Below are positions 1 through 10,814 of a DNA stretch of 64,000 bases, in pieces. This DNA comes from Arabidopsis thaliana (taxonomy: Eukaryota > Streptophyta > Magnoliopsida > Brassicales > Brassicaceae): contig NC_003070.9 of the NCBI RefSeq assembly GCF_000001735.4, positions 22,553,971 to 22,617,970 of the forward strand, in the 5' to 3' direction. Under the pieces are notes generated by a model, which worked only from the letters and a program-made list of their open reading frames with translations, searched no databases and had not been told where the DNA came from. Position numbers and translations under genes: made by a program. Each line of letters starts with the position of its first letter. Positions within the stretch are counted from its first letter, which is position 1.

Positions 1-2
1 GA

Positions 3-215
3 AAGCTTCCATTAAATGCTACAAGTGTTTCAAAAGTTGAAGAATTTGAAATACATATGTATCCTCCTCCAGAACAGGAAAATGAGCTTGAATGGGAGGA
101 CGATGATACCAAAAATCGATTCTTGCCTTCAATCAAACCGGTAATCATTTCTTTTAATCTCTTATGCTTGAGTTATTTGTATTTCTTGCTAATGTTTCTT
201 TCAAGGTTAGCATGA
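3..215 (+). CDS. AT1G61180: 3' end of an RPS5-like CC-NB-LRR gene (partial)
   Basis: This is the last part of a resistance-type NLR whose body lies left of the window. Read from base 3 it encodes the C-terminal block KLPLNATSV, EFEIHMYPP, ENELEWEDDDTKNRFLP, nearly identical to the ends of the three complete NLRs here. Read straight through, the frame stops at 213-215. A GT at 151 and an acceptor (cttctttag) near 316 suggest a terminal intron like that of AT1G61190; the spliced frame would run about 15 codons further to a TAA near 360. The family is an intracellular immune receptor that senses pathogen effectors. AT1G61180 is assigned from gene order. High confidence that it is the NLR tail, lower for the exact stop. 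Confidence 0.85.
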   Translation, partial: KLPLNATSVSKVEEFEIHMYPPPEQENELEWEDDDTKNRFLPSIKPVIISFNLLCLSYLYFLLMFLSRLA

Positions 216-770
216 GATATTGTCCTTCTGCAAAATGGATCACACAATAGAATATACTGTGCCTCTCAATTTCAATGCATTGTTACTAACATTGTTTCAT
301 TTTCTTCTTCTTTAGTACAAGTACTTCGTCTACCCAGGAATGAGTTTCCTCACTGTCTAAAATCAGAATTCACGCTTCTTCTTCTTCTATTGCTTTATCT
401 ATCTTCTTGTAGTGCTGCATTTGGATTGTATAATTGATTTGCATTCTGATACTTCTGGAATGTGTTGTTGTGTTGTTCACTTGGATTATGTTTTTCATTT
501 TCCTTTTGTATTCCCTAAAACGTTTTGCATCCTGTTCAAACTACATTTTTACACAATCAAAAGTTTATGCGTTTAGGTAAAATCCATTTGTTGGTTTCTC
601 TTTCACCTTGCAGTGTCTTTCTTCATCTGTTGGTTTCTTTTTCATGTTCCAGTTGTTAATGAAAAGATTTGATTTTGGTAAATCATGAAGATCTTGTACT
701 CAGATTCTCTAGTGTCAATCCCTCAAACCTATTCTGAATATCTAAAATTGTGATATACTCCTAAGCTATG
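216..770 (+). other. NLR terminal intron and 3' untranslated module
   Basis: Non-coding tail of the left NLR. It holds the terminal intron and a conserved module (about 330-560: a CTTCTTCTTCTATTGC stretch, then GTTCACTTGGATTATG) that recurs downstream of every NLR copy and remnant here: about 3000-3220, 6480-6720 and 7960-8170 on plus, and about 53490-53720, 56690-56900 and 59160-59300 on minus. Nothing else recognised. Confidence 0.6.
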
Positions 771-1128
771 TGTTAAGATTTCAATATCGATACCTCCGAT
801 TCCTTAACCAAACCGGTACACACTAACACACCATACAAGAGAGAGACTAGCACATCACTAGCTCAGCTCTCAATACACCATACGAGAGAGACTAGCACAT
901 CACTAGCTCTGCTCTTAAGTCTCTCATACCATTCAACAACAAACAACATAAACCTCTCTAAACATTCAGAGCCATTATTTATACTCGAACTGAGTTTGTT
1001 CAAGATATTTTTAGATCCTAAAAATATCTTCTTCTTCAAGCAAGTTTCTTCTCACGTGCCTCCTCACTTGCACGTGTCTTCTTTTGCTTTCTCTCATTCA
1101 CATTCTTCTTGATACATCAATCGTATCA
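771..1128. mobile_element. Solo LTR, probably Ty1/copia-type
   Basis: A 358-bp block begins TGTTAAGATTTC and ends CGTATCA, so it has TG...CA termini. It is flanked by a perfect 5-bp duplication, CTATG, at 766-770 and 1129-1133. The paralogous spacer near 6925 reads straight from 'aagctat' to 'ctctagtg', which is the empty site. It therefore inserted after the NLR spacers duplicated and was reduced to one LTR by recombination. It holds a diverged tandem repeat (about 828-915, around GAGAGACTAGCACATCACTAG). Family is inferred from size and termini only. Confidence 0.8.
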
Positions 1129-1133
1129 CTATG

Positions 1134-1740
1134 TCTAGTGTGGTGGCTTAATTTCTTAATTTTGTTGAGTGTTATGGTAAACTCTTAATCTTTTTTTTTG
1201 CATCTTCTCACTTTTGTCAAGAAGCATATCTCTCTTCACGTTCTCGTATAGCTTCCATCTGTTTATGATCTTTATAACTAGTTTTAAGACTTAGTTCGTT
1301 TTATGCGCTATCCCTTAAGCATCAAATGAAGGATTTGAATATTGCCTCCCCTCTCTTGTCTCGGAGAAGTTATCTACGAATCTCTTTGGAGCCAGCACGA
1401 AACCATCTAAAAACCAAATTTTGTGCTCTTTTTAAACATTCAAAACGATGAAAAGGTTACTAATAGATGTTGACTCTTTACTTTAAATCGTAGATTGCAT
1501 GATCAAAGATTCACCACAGCCTTCTGTAAAAGTCGCTGAAAACTGAAACGTTTATTTTCTTGTACATTGTCTTAACAAAACCTTGAACATACCTGAAATT
1601 TCATAGTTATAACTTTTGTGCAAACCTCTAAACCCATTTACTAGTTGGGCCTTAAATACATTTGTGGCCCAAAAGCCCTTTTACACTTAAAACCAAAGTC
1701 TTCTTCTTCTCCCTCAATCTTTGACGCTTCGTCTTCTGAC
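1134..1740. repeat. Inter-NLR spacer, part of the inverted duplication
   Basis: Non-coding spacer between NLR units. It aligns by eye, in reverse complement, with about 58070-58930 between AT1G61300 and AT1G61310 (shared blocks: GATGAAAAGGTTA, CTGAAAACTGAAACG, CTCTGTAAAAGTC-type). No gene seen. Confidence 0.6.
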
Positions 1741-1805
1741 GTCTTCTCTTGTCAATCTTCTTCACTTTCCCATCTAGTCTCAATCTCTGGTTCCTCAATT
1801 CGAAT

Positions 1806-2060
1806 TTAGATAATAATCATATTTTGATTCCAACGCAAATGCCAATCTATTCTTTTGACGGTAGAACATTCTGTTTTCAGATGACCAAATCCTTGACATC
1901 CATACCACTGTATGTTCAACTTCTCATCTTCTCTAGCTTCATTCCACACAATAAAGCTATTGGATATGCAAAAAGATTCATGAGGGTTTCCAATTAAACA
2001 ATAACTCAAAATGAAGGTTTCGTTTTCTTCACTAGTCCCTTGAGTCATCAAATTCTTCAT
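1806..2060 (-). mobile_element. Possible retroelement gag zinc-knuckle remnant (left copy)
   Basis: The minus-strand reading contains a run resembling the CCHC knuckle of plant copia Gag proteins (YGCQGFGHLKTEC). It is an isolated broken fragment; no protease, integrase or reverse transcriptase lies nearby. The same segment occurs inverted at about 57700-57915, so it was present before the NLR block duplicated. The family call is weak. Confidence 0.35.
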
Positions 2061-2214
2061 TGCCCTGGAGAAGTCTGGGAATCTCTCTATGAGCCGGCAT
2101 CAATTTTTTCATTAATATAAATCTTGGTGTTCATTGTCTAAATCATTCACATCTTTGTCTTCAACAAAGTCTGTAAAATCTTCTTCCATCTTCTTTCTCT
2201 GATCCAGAATCACT

Positions 2215-3225
2215 AAAGACACTACTTCTGAAGCTTAGTGAAGGAGCTGCAGACCTTGGTCCTTTGGAGCATCATCTACTAGTTCTAACCATGACGATAC
2301 CTACATAGTTAGGTTTGGATCAAACATTTCGGCGGTCAAAGGTTGGTGAACTGCATCACTTCTCTGCATATTCATGCTTTTCAAGAAAAGCTATTCAATA
2401 CATCATCACTGGCTAGTATGGAGAATCTTCATCATCTCTATGTCGAAAGTAGTCATGTCTAGGAGATGTATATATTGCAGGAAAGCTAAATGGACTAGTC
2501 TAATTTAAACAATCCGACAATTCCATGCTTTACCAGTCGTCTCTCAGACGTGCTTATACCTGAGTGCATAAATGATCTGGCTTGGCTTCTGTTTGCCTTC
2601 AGATTAGATGTTCAGATTATGTGTCATCAATTTTTCAAAATTTAAAGAAAGATGTGTATTCTACTCTTCTAATGATCAAATCTCACAAAAAAAAAATCTT
2701 TTCTTTTCCTTTCAAACTATAAAATCAGTTCAGCTTAAAATAAGTATAGACATAGGATAGACATATATGGAGGAGAAACCTTAAAATAAGTTCAGCTTCT
2801 TTAGATATTAATAAGTAATTAGGTAGATGGGGTGTTAGGGATATTCCCAGCAGAGAGGTTATACCTCTCAATTTCATTCAGTTCCACAATTGTCAAGTTT
2901 TTTTTTTGCTTCTTCTTCTTATTCTTTAGTGATGTGGGTTAGTCATAAGTTGTTCACTGGCTAAAAGCAGAGTCCATGGCTTCTTTTTATGTTGTTCTCT
3001 CTTTCTTCTTGTAATTTGTGATATCTTCATTTGGATTTCTTTTTCACTACTTTTCTTTTGCATTTTTTTCTTTCTCCAGTGTGTTGTTCACTTGGATTAT
3101 GTTTTTCATCATTTCCGTATCGTATTACTTCAAAGTTAAAACGGATTGAATTAATCCTTTTCAAACTACATATTTTTACACAATCAACAGTGTATGCTTT
3201 TTGGTCTTCGTAATTTAGAGGTCAG
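2215..3225 (+). pseudogene. Decayed RPS5-like NLR remnant (LRR end and 3' module)
   Basis: Fragments of an NLR 3' half on plus. Around 2235-2640 the DNA matches the LRR coding region of the intact genes (GTGAAGGAGCTGCAG, TCAAAGGTTGGTGAACTGCATCA, GTATGGAGAATCTTCATCATC, TTCCATGCTTTACCAG), with several frame breaks. At 2980-3220 follows the shared 3' module. No P-loop or NB-ARC remains. An inverted copy lies at about 56690-57530, so it decayed before, or together with, the segmental duplication. It is a marker of an ancestral third NLR between the two genes of each arm. Confidence 0.75.
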
Positions 3226-3631
3226 TTCTATTTTCAATTTATTTAGTTACAAGACTTGATATCAGAGCGACAAAGGACTTACATAGTTCTACCACTTTGC
3301 TGTGGGATGGTAAAAGATACTAGTCTAATAGTCTACACGAAAATGAAAGATTTGTCATTTTGAAAAGTCATTAGATGCCATATTATTGCCAGACACTAAT
3401 TTGTATGGACTCTAGCTACCAAAAAAAGAAGAGAAAAATCAAAGTCCTTCATATGGAAAATGGGTGGTCTGAAAATCAGTGACAGCAATGTCTTTTATTA
3501 TCTTCTATCTTTCTTTGATAATCTCAACCCACCCGTATTGGAGCAAGATGTTATCTAAAACACTTCTTCACCTTCAGCTTTAGCTTTAGCTTCGTTGTTG
3601 CTTACTGAAACTTTTCTCTCTTAACTTCACC
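3226..3631 (+). promoter_or_regulatory. Upstream region of AT1G61190
   Basis: About 400 bp of AT-rich DNA before the NLR start, also present in inverted form before AT1G61300 (about 56210-56640; shared blocks CTTGATATCAGAGCGACAAAGGACTT and GACCACCCATTTTCCATATG in reverse). A CTTCACCTTCAGCTTTAGC stretch precedes the ATG. Contains the promoter and leader by position; no TATA assigned. Confidence 0.4.
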
Positions 3632-6349
3632 ATGGGAAATTTTGTGTGTATAGAAATTTCTGGTGATCAAATGCTGGATCGTATCATTAGATGCTTATGT
3701 GGTAAAGGTTATATTCGAAACCTCGAGAAGAATCTCAGAGCTCTGCAGAGGGAAATGGAAGATCTAAGAGCAACTCAACATGAGGTACAGAACAAGGTAG
3801 CGAGAGAGGAGTCACGCCATCAACAAAGGCTTGAAGCTGTCCAGGTATGGCTTGACCGTGTCAATAGCATTGATATAGAGTGCAAAGATCTGCTAAGTGT
3901 TAGTCCCGTTGAGCTTCAAAAGTTGTGTCTCTGCGGTTTATGTTCAAAATATGTATGTTCAAGCTACAAATATGGGAAAAGGGTGTTTTTGTTATTGGAA
4001 GAGGTTACGAAACTAAAATCGGAGGGAAATTTTGACGAGGTTTCTCAGCCGCCTCCAAGATCTGAAGTTGAAGAGAGGCCTACTCAGCCTACGATTGGTC
4101 AAGAAGAAATGCTCAAAAAGGCATGGAACCGCCTTATGGAAGATGGAGTCGGAATCATGGGTCTGCACGGTATGGGTGGTGTAGGCAAAACAACCCTTTT
4201 CAAGAAAATCCACAATAAGTTCGCTGAAACAGGTGGTACGTTTGACATTGTGATCTGGATCGTGGTGTCTCAAGGCGCAAAGCTTTCAAAGCTTCAAGAA
4301 GATATTGCAGAGAAATTACACCTTTGTGACGACCTGTGGAAGAACAAGAATGAAAGTGATAAGGCCACCGATATACACAGAGTTTTAAAGGGAAAGAGAT
4401 TTGTTTTGATGCTAGATGATATATGGGAGAAAGTGGATTTAGAGGCCATTGGTATTCCCTATCCGAGTGAAGTAAATAAATGCAAAGTAGCATTCACCAC
4501 CCGAGATCAAAAAGTTTGTGGGCAGATGGGGGATCATAAGCCGATGCAAGTCAAATGTTTGGAACCAGAGGATGCATGGGAGTTGTTCAAAAACAAGGTC
4601 GGAGACAACACATTACGTAGTGATCCTGTTATTGTGGGGTTGGCAAGAGAGGTCGCTCAAAAATGTCGTGGTCTGCCATTGGCGCTCAGTTGCATTGGTG
4701 AGACAATGGCATCTAAAACTATGGTACAAGAATGGGAGCATGCAATCGATGTTTTGACTAGATCCGCTGCAGAGTTTTCTGACATGCAAAACAAAATTCT
4801 TCCGATTCTCAAGTACAGCTACGATAGCTTGGAGGATGAACATATCAAGTCGTGTTTCCTATATTGTGCTCTGTTTCCCGAAGATGATAAGATAGATACC
4901 AAAACCTTGATAAACAAATGGATCTGCGAAGGATTCATCGGAGAAGACCAAGTTATAAAAAGAGCGAGGAATAAGGGTTATGAGATGCTCGGTACCCTTA
5001 TCCGTGCTAATTTACTAACAAATGATCGTGGGTTCGTGAAATGGCATGTTGTGATGCATGACGTGGTTCGTGAAATGGCTTTGTGGATTGCATCCGATTT
5101 TGGGAAACAGAAAGAGAATTATGTTGTGCGAGCAAGAGTCGGGTTACATGAAATACCAAAAGTCAAGGATTGGGGAGCTGTAAGAAGAATGTCACTAATG
5201 ATGAATGAAATTGAAGAGATAACATGCGAGTCCAAGTGTTCTGAACTTACAACTTTGTTCCTTCAAAGTAATCAATTGAAGAATCTATCAGGTGAATTCA
5301 TTCGGTATATGCAAAAGCTAGTTGTTTTGGATCTTTCACATAATCCTGACTTCAATGAACTTCCAGAGCAGATATCGGGGCTGGTCTCGTTGCAGTATCT
5401 TGACTTGTCGTGGACAAGAATAGAGCAACTGCCTGTTGGTCTCAAAGAGTTGAAAAAGCTAATTTTTCTGAATTTATGTTTCACCGAGCGACTTTGTAGT
5501 ATCAGTGGGATATCAAGGTTGTTGAGTTTAAGATGGTTGAGTCTGCGAGAGTCTAATGTTCATGGAGATGCTAGCGTATTGAAGGAGCTGCAGCAATTGG
5601 AGAATCTACAAGATCTACGCATAACTGAATCCGCGGAGTTAATTAGTTTGGATCAAAGGTTGGCGAAGTTAATCTCTGTTCTGCGTATTGAGGGGTTTCT
5701 TCAAAAGCCATTCGATTTATCATTCCTGGCGAGTATGGAGAATCTTTATGGGCTACTGGTGGAAAATAGTTATTTCTCGGAGATTAATATAAAGTGCAGA
5801 GAAAGCGAGACAGAATCGTCTTATTTACACATCAATCCGAAAATTCCATGCTTTACCAACCTCACAGGACTGATTATAATGAAGTGCCATAGCATGAAGG
5901 ATCTGACTTGGATATTGTTTGCTCCAAATCTTGTCAACCTAGACATTCGTGATTCAAGAGAAGTGGGAGAAATAATAAACAAAGAGAAAGCAATCAATCT
6001 TACAAGTATTATTACACCATTTCAGAAACTAGAAAGGTTGTTTTTGTATGGTTTGCCGAAGCTGGAGAGTATCTACTGGAGTCCTCTCCCCTTTCCGCTT
6101 TTGTCGAACATAGTTGTTAAATACTGTCCAAAGCTGAGAAAGCTTCCATTAAATGCTACAAGTGTCCCACTAGTTGAAGAATTTGAAATACGTATGGATC
6201 CTCCAGAACAGGAAAATGAGCTTGAATGGGAGGACGAAGATACCAAAAATCGATTCTTGCCTTCAATCAAACCGGTAATCATTTCTTTTCATCTCTTATG
6301 CTTGAGTTATTTGTATTTCTTGCTATTGTTTCTTTCAAGGTTAGCATGA
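3632..6349 (+). CDS. AT1G61190: RPS5-like CC-NB-LRR immune receptor
   Basis: A complete 905-residue NLR in one uninterrupted reading frame. Residues 1-25 begin MGNFVC, with Gly2 and a nearby Cys as for N-acylation in RPS5. A coiled coil spans about 25-130, ending near the family CLCGLCSK Cys block. NB-ARC follows: P-loop GMGGVGKTT at 180-188, kinase-2 LMLDDIWEKVD near 260, RNBS-B CKVAFTTRD, GLPLAL near 350, and MHD at 475-477. LRRs run from about 520 to 860 with repeats such as LPVGLKELKKL. A possible terminal intron starts at the GT after SIKP (about 6274); splicing to about 6450 would end the protein almost at once (SIKPW), otherwise it reads on to 6349. I recall that RPP39, specifying recognition of a downy mildew effector in another accession, maps to this locus. 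Its best match in the window is the right-hand NLR pair. Confidence 0.93.
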   Translation: MGNFVCIEISGDQMLDRIIRCLCGKGYIRNLEKNLRALQREMEDLRATQHEVQNKVAREESRHQQRLEAVQVWLDRVNSIDIECKDLLSVSPVELQKLCLCGLCSKYVCSSYKYGKRVFLLLEEVTKLKSEGNFDEVSQPPPRSEVEERPTQPTIGQEEMLKKAWNRLMEDGVGIMGLHGMGGVGKTTLFKKIHNKFAETGGTFDIVIWIVVSQGAKLSKLQEDIAEKLHLCDDLWKNKNESDKATDIHRVLKGKRFVLMLDDIWEKVDLEAIGIPYPSEVNKCKVAFTTRDQKVCGQMGDHKPMQVKCLEPEDAWELFKNKVGDNTLRSDPVIVGLAREVAQKCRGLPLALSCIGETMASKTMVQEWEHAIDVLTRSAAEFSDMQNKILPILKYSYDSLEDEHIKSCFLYCALFPEDDKIDTKTLINKWICEGFIGEDQVIKRARNKGYEMLGTLIRANLLTNDRGFVKWHVVMHDVVREMALWIASDFGKQKENYVVRARVGLHEIPKVKDWGAVRRMSLMMNEIEEITCESKCSELTTLFLQSNQLKNLSGEFIRYMQKLVVLDLSHNPDFNELPEQISGLVSLQYLDLSWTRIEQLPVGLKELKKLIFLNLCFTERLCSISGISRLLSLRWLSLRESNVHGDASVLKELQQLENLQDLRITESAELISLDQRLAKLISVLRIEGFLQKPFDLSFLASMENLYGLLVENSYFSEINIKCRESETESSYLHINPKIPCFTNLTGLIIMKCHSMKDLTWILFAPNLVNLDIRDSREVGEIINKEKAINLTSIITPFQKLERLFLYGLPKLESIYWSPLPFPLLSNIVVKYCPKLRKLPLNATSVPLVEEFEIRMDPPEQENELEWEDEDTKNRFLPSIKPVIISFHLLCLSYLYFLLLFLSRLA
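4169..4190 (+). promoter_or_regulatory. Candidate miR472/miR482-family target site over the P-loop
   Basis: The 22 nt encoding the P-loop differ from the perfect complement of remembered ath-miR472 at about three positions, one a G:U wobble. Cleavage of P-loop RNA by this family and secondary siRNA production are established for other RPS5-type genes. Here it is an inference from sequence similarity. Confidence 0.45.
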
Positions 6350-7100
6350 TATATTATCCTTCTGCAAAATGGATCACACAATAGAATATAATGTGCCTCT
6401 CAATTTCAATGCAATGTTGCTAACATTGTTTCATTTTCTTCTTCTTTAGTGGTGAGCTAGTACGTCGTCTAAAGATCCATTACTCAGGAATGGGATTCCT
6501 CAATGTCAAAAATCAGAATCCACGCTTCTTCTTCTATTGCTTTATCTATCTTCTTGTAGTGCATTTGGATTGTATAATTGATTTGCATTCTGACACTTCT
6601 GGAATGTGTTGTGTTGTTCACTTGGATTATGTTTTTCATTTTCCTTTTGTATTCCCTAAAACGTTTTGCATCCTTTTCAGACTACATTTTTACACAATCA
6701 AAAGTTTATGCGTTTAGGTGAAATCCATTTGTTGGTTTCTCTTTCATCTTGCAGTGTCCTTCTTCTATCTGTTGTTTTCTTTTACAAGTTCCAATATTTT
6801 TGTGTTGTTCGAATAAGTGACTGATAATTTACAGGATCCAGATGAAAAAGATCTTGTAATTAGATTCTCTAATGTCAATCCCCTAAAGCTATTCTGAGTA
6901 TACTAAAATTGTGATATAATCCTAAGCTATCTCTAGTGTAGTGGCTTTCTTAATCTTGTTGCGTGTTATGGTATCCTCTTTATCCCTCTGTTTATGATCT
7001 CTAACTAGATTTACGACTCAGTTCGTTTTCTCCGCTATCACTTAAGCATCAAATCAAGGATTTGAATTTGAATATGCCTCCCCTCAGAAAAGAGATCTAG
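6350..7100 (+). other. 3' region of AT1G61190 and spacer
   Basis: Holds the terminal intron (acceptor near 6449), the shared 3' module at 6480-6720, then spacer homologous to 1140-1400 without the LTR. The site corresponding to the solo LTR is intact near 6925. No other gene. Confidence 0.6.
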
Positions 7101-7139
7101 GAATCTCTACAGAGCCACCACAAAACCAATAGTCAAGGA

Positions 7140-8170
7140 TTGGGAATCTCTACAAAGGTGGGAGACAACACATTAAGTAGAGATCCTGTTATTGTGGAGT
7201 TGGCAAGAGAGATGACATCTAAAACTATGGTACAAGAATGGGAGCATGCAATCGATGTTTTGACTAGATCCGCTGCAGATTTTTCTGACATGGAAAATAA
7301 AATTCTTCCAATTCTAAAGTACAGCTACGATAGCTTGGTGGATGAAAATATCAAGTCGTGTTTCTTATATTGTGCTCTGTTTCCTGAAGATTACGTAAGA
7401 GTTGAAAAATCTTACTCAGCTGAATTTGGATTGTGCAAAGAGACTTGGTAGTCTCAGTGGAATACCAAAGTTTTCGAGTTTAAGAATATTGAAACTACTA
7501 TATTCTAATGTTCATGGAGATGTAAGCTGAGTGAAGGAGCTGCAGCTCTTGGAGCATCTACAAGTTCGAACCATAACGATATCCACAGAGTTGAGTTTGG
7601 AGCTAATATCAAATGATCAAAGGTTGGCGAGCTGCATTACTCATATGGAGATTAGGGATTTTCAACAAAAGCCATTCAACATATCTTTGCTAGTAGGTAT
7701 GAACAATCTCGTATTATCGTATGATCAGTGTGGAAAGAAGTCATGTTTCAGAGATTGATACATATATGAAGTGCAAAGAAAGCAAGACGGACTCGTATGA
7801 TTTACACAGTCCCACAATTCCTTGCTTTACCAACCTATGCCGCGTGTCTATAACTCACTGCCACAACATGAAGGATCTGACTTCGCTTCCACATGTGAAT
7901 CTAACTCTGTTTCTTTTTCTTCTTCTTTAGACAGGACTAAACAAACTTTACGCTGGATTCGGATTCCTCTCTGTCTAAAATCGGAATCCACGCTTCTTCT
8001 TCTATTGCTTTATATTTCTTCTTCTAGTGTGTGTTGTGTTGTTCATTTGGATTGTATAATTTCTTTATCTTTCTGCAGTGTGTTGTGTTGTTCACTTGGA
8101 TTATGTTATTATTATTTTTATTGTATTATTTTTGCATCTCTGTTTTAGCTTGCAGCTTGTTTGTGTGATT
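7140..8170 (+). pseudogene. RPS5-like NLR pseudogene, internally deleted
   Basis: Plus-strand relic. 7150-7400 encodes part of NB-ARC (SRDPVIVELARE, then TMVQEWEHAIDVLTR, then SYDSLVDENIKSCFLYCALFPEDY). The GLPLAL region is deleted: ELAREM runs straight into TSKTMVQEW. From about 7400 the sequence jumps to LRR coding (CAKRLGSLSGIP, YSNVHGDV), with a stop at 7528 after the Val codon and later frame changes at about 7700-7760. The shared 3' module follows at 7960-8170. It lacks the coiled coil, P-loop and winged helix, so it cannot encode a receptor. It shares SLELISNDQRL with the family but differs enough to be an older paralogue. Confidence 0.85.
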
Positions 8171-8703
8171 CATTTGGGTGATGGTTTATTTTGTTAAATC
8201 GTGAAAATCATAAACTCAGGTCCTCTAAACCTAGCTAGTATGCAGATACTAAAACTGTGATCTAATGTCTAGTGCATGGTAGGTTTCTGATTTGGGGGCA
8301 ACAACAAGAGCCTGTTTTCTCCTGTAGTGAATGGGTTCACCACATCAACTACCATTTAAAACAAGAACTTATACCAAATTCAGAAACTCAAATTTCGATC
8401 AATCGTTCACTGGTCTTGAACCTCGTTCATCCAATGTTACAAATGTCTCATAGAATATCTTCTCTCTTTTTTTTTTTTTTGTTCCTGAATTGTTTTTAAC
8501 TTGAATTCTTACAATTCAAAACATGTTAACTACTCTCTATCGTGGACAACTTTTAACATGAGACAAAAATTTAGCATAATTTTCTCAATAGTTAAATGAA
8601 ATGAGAAAAATTGTCCAATAATTTGATAAATTTTATTATGAAAAGATAACATATTACGGAACAAAATCAAATATCCCACAACAATCAAATCACTATAATA
8701 TTA
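8171..8703. other. Intergenic, no gene seen
   Basis: AT-rich spacer between the NLR pseudogene and the MITE, with a T-tract near 8467. Nothing recognised. Confidence 0.5.
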
Positions 8704-8713
8704 TCTTCTTAAA

Positions 8714-9732
8714 GGGGAAAAATGTCGTTTTATACGCGAACTTTCAAAAAGTGGTCATTTAATACGTGAACTTCTTGTGTGGCCAAATAAAACATAATAA
8801 AAACGTTGACCGACCATTTCACACAAATGTTATTGTTGACCAGGCCAAAATTCCCATGTCGTTATCTTTCATTAACGGATCTGTTAGTTCCGTTAACACA
8901 CGTTAATTAGTTTCCATTAATACTCAAAACGACGTCGTTTCATTAAAATAAAAGAATCAAAATTCCCAAATTGATTTCAAAATCCCTAAATTCCAAAAAA
9001 TCCTTAATTCCTTAATTCCTAAATTCCAAAAACCAAATCCTTAAATTCTAAAAACCAAATCCCTAACAGCCTCTTATTTTCAGCAAGTGGTCGTCGTAAT
9101 AGTCATCGTCGTAGGGATCCTCAAGGGAGCTAAAGAAAGGCCTTCGCTTTGATGTTTCCTCCTTGTTCATCATCGATCTTGTTCCTCCTCCTTCATAAAT
9201 TCAAACGAACAACTGCTGTCAATAGTCAATGTTGTTATTCATATTCAAATTGGTTCTCATGTGTGTGTGTTCATCATATTTTATTCACAAGACAACAAAA
9301 CAAAACAAAAACAGGGAAACTTCCAACATGGTAAAATAAGATTATGAGAGTGAGAAAAGAACCTTGGACAACGGGATTGAGATTCCTAAAGAAGAACATG
9401 TTGTTGCCATGTGAAGCAGATGGATTGAAGAAAAACGAATTGGATTCCATTTTGGAATTTAGGGATTTTGAAATCAATTTGGGAATATTGATTCTTTTTT
9501 TTCAATGAAACGACGTCGTTTTGAGTATTAACGGAAATTAATTAACGTGTGTTAACGGAACTAACATATCCATTAATGAAAGATAACGGCATGGGGATTT
9601 TGGCCTGGTCAACAATAACATTTGTGTGAAATGATCGGTCAACGTTTTTATTATGTTTTATTTAGCCACACAAAAAGTTCACGTATTAAATGACCACTTT
9701 TTGAAAGTTCGCGTATAAAACGACATTTTTCC
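8714..9732. mobile_element. MULE-type non-autonomous element with long terminal inverted repeats
   Basis: A 1,019-bp element. The left end GGGGAAAAATGTCGTTTTATA pairs with the right end, which in reverse complement reads GGAAAAATGTCGTTTTATACG. Inverted similarity runs about 285 bp each side (8714 to about 8999, and about 9449 to 9732), including a central AAACGACGTCGTTT palindrome in each arm. It is flanked by TCTTCTTAAA at 8704-8713 and 9733-9742, a 9-10 bp target duplication typical of Mutator-like elements. The roughly 450-bp interior has no transposase. A minus-strand short frame there ([17 protein letters not shown]) followed by a GT may be a captured gene start; not identified. Confidence 0.88.
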
Positions 9733-9742
9733 TCTTCTTAAA

Positions 9743-10814
9743 ATCATTTTACTTCATGATCCGGTTATTGGTTCTACTCACGCATCTTTTTTTTTTTACT
9801 TAACACATCTTTATACACCAAGATGTTATCTATTGGCACAAGAAGTTAAATAATAAAAAAATAAAAACTGATTTGTCTGAATATGAAATGTTGTCGATGT
9901 AATGAAACGGCTCATAAACTAGCAAAATTTGGTTGTTTGAATTCCAGTTCCTACATTGATGTAGCTAAACCGCTACTTTGTCTTGAACAACAGTTGAAAT
10001 TGAATTATTCAAGCTCAATATAATTCCATTTCGTCAAAAAAAAAAACACACAATTATCATCATAATCTTCTTCTTTTTTTAACGTCAGTTAGCATCCATC
10101 ATACATCTATGGATTGAAATTACTATAATTCATTCCTAAGGTTGAAAATGTCTTCAAGAAACAAACAAAACCAAGAGATGATGACGTGTTGCCTCACCAA
10201 TCAAATAATATTTTCGACAAAAGAAAACTAACAAATTATGATGGAGTTGGAGAAAAAAACTGTACCAATAGAAGTCAATTGGAAGCAAGGGTTCTTTTCG
10301 TAATTTCCACTCGAATTCAATGCCCGGACAAAAGGGTGTTTTCGTCAGAACCGAGAAGAACGAACAACGAAGAAACTAGAGGTCCACTGTCCAAGAAAAA
10401 TGCTTAATTATATTTTTAAATTTTTTAAAAAATTAAAAAACCTACCGACCGATTAAAAAAAAAAAAAACTTTCTTCGCTTTATCAAAATTTCTTCTTCTT
10501 CTTCTCTGTTTCTTTCTTAATTCTGCTTCGTGTCACTATTTGAATCTGATTTCGTCTCGTTTCTTTCAATCTTCTTCCCCGAATCTGATTCTCTCTCACG
10601 TTTTTTGGATTTCAAATCTCAACGGAAAGCGATCTCTTCTCATATCCCTCCCTTTGAAATCTCCCTAAAATCTCGACCTCTGTCGTTTAGTGACAATTCG
10701 GATTTTTGTAGCTCCGATTCACCGTTTTAAATCGATTCCGGAAGCTACAGATTCGATTCCAGATTCAAATTTCTATTTCCCCCTCACGGATTCGCTGGAA
10801 AATCGAGTTAAAAA
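9743..10814 (+). other. Intergenic plus promoter and leader of the WD40 gene
   Basis: AT-rich spacer. From about 10440 it turns into CT-rich leader-like DNA (CTTCTTCTTCTTCTCTG near 10490), a likely 5' UTR of the next gene. A 73-codon frame at 10186-10407 has no recognisable protein features. Confidence 0.5.

Noticed and set aside
1749-1997. 82-codon plus frame, with a near-identical minus frame at 57772-58005
   Set aside because: Repeated only because it lies in the inverted duplication; low-complexity composition and overlaps the gag-like remnant on the other strand.
4200-4493. 97-codon minus-strand frame opposite the NB-ARC, with twins at 55680 and 61109 on plus
   Set aside because: Antisense shadow of conserved NLR coding sequence; it recurs only because the sense protein does.
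10186-10407. 73-codon frame before DWA3
   Set aside because: No domain, no conservation visible; probably promoter or leader DNA.
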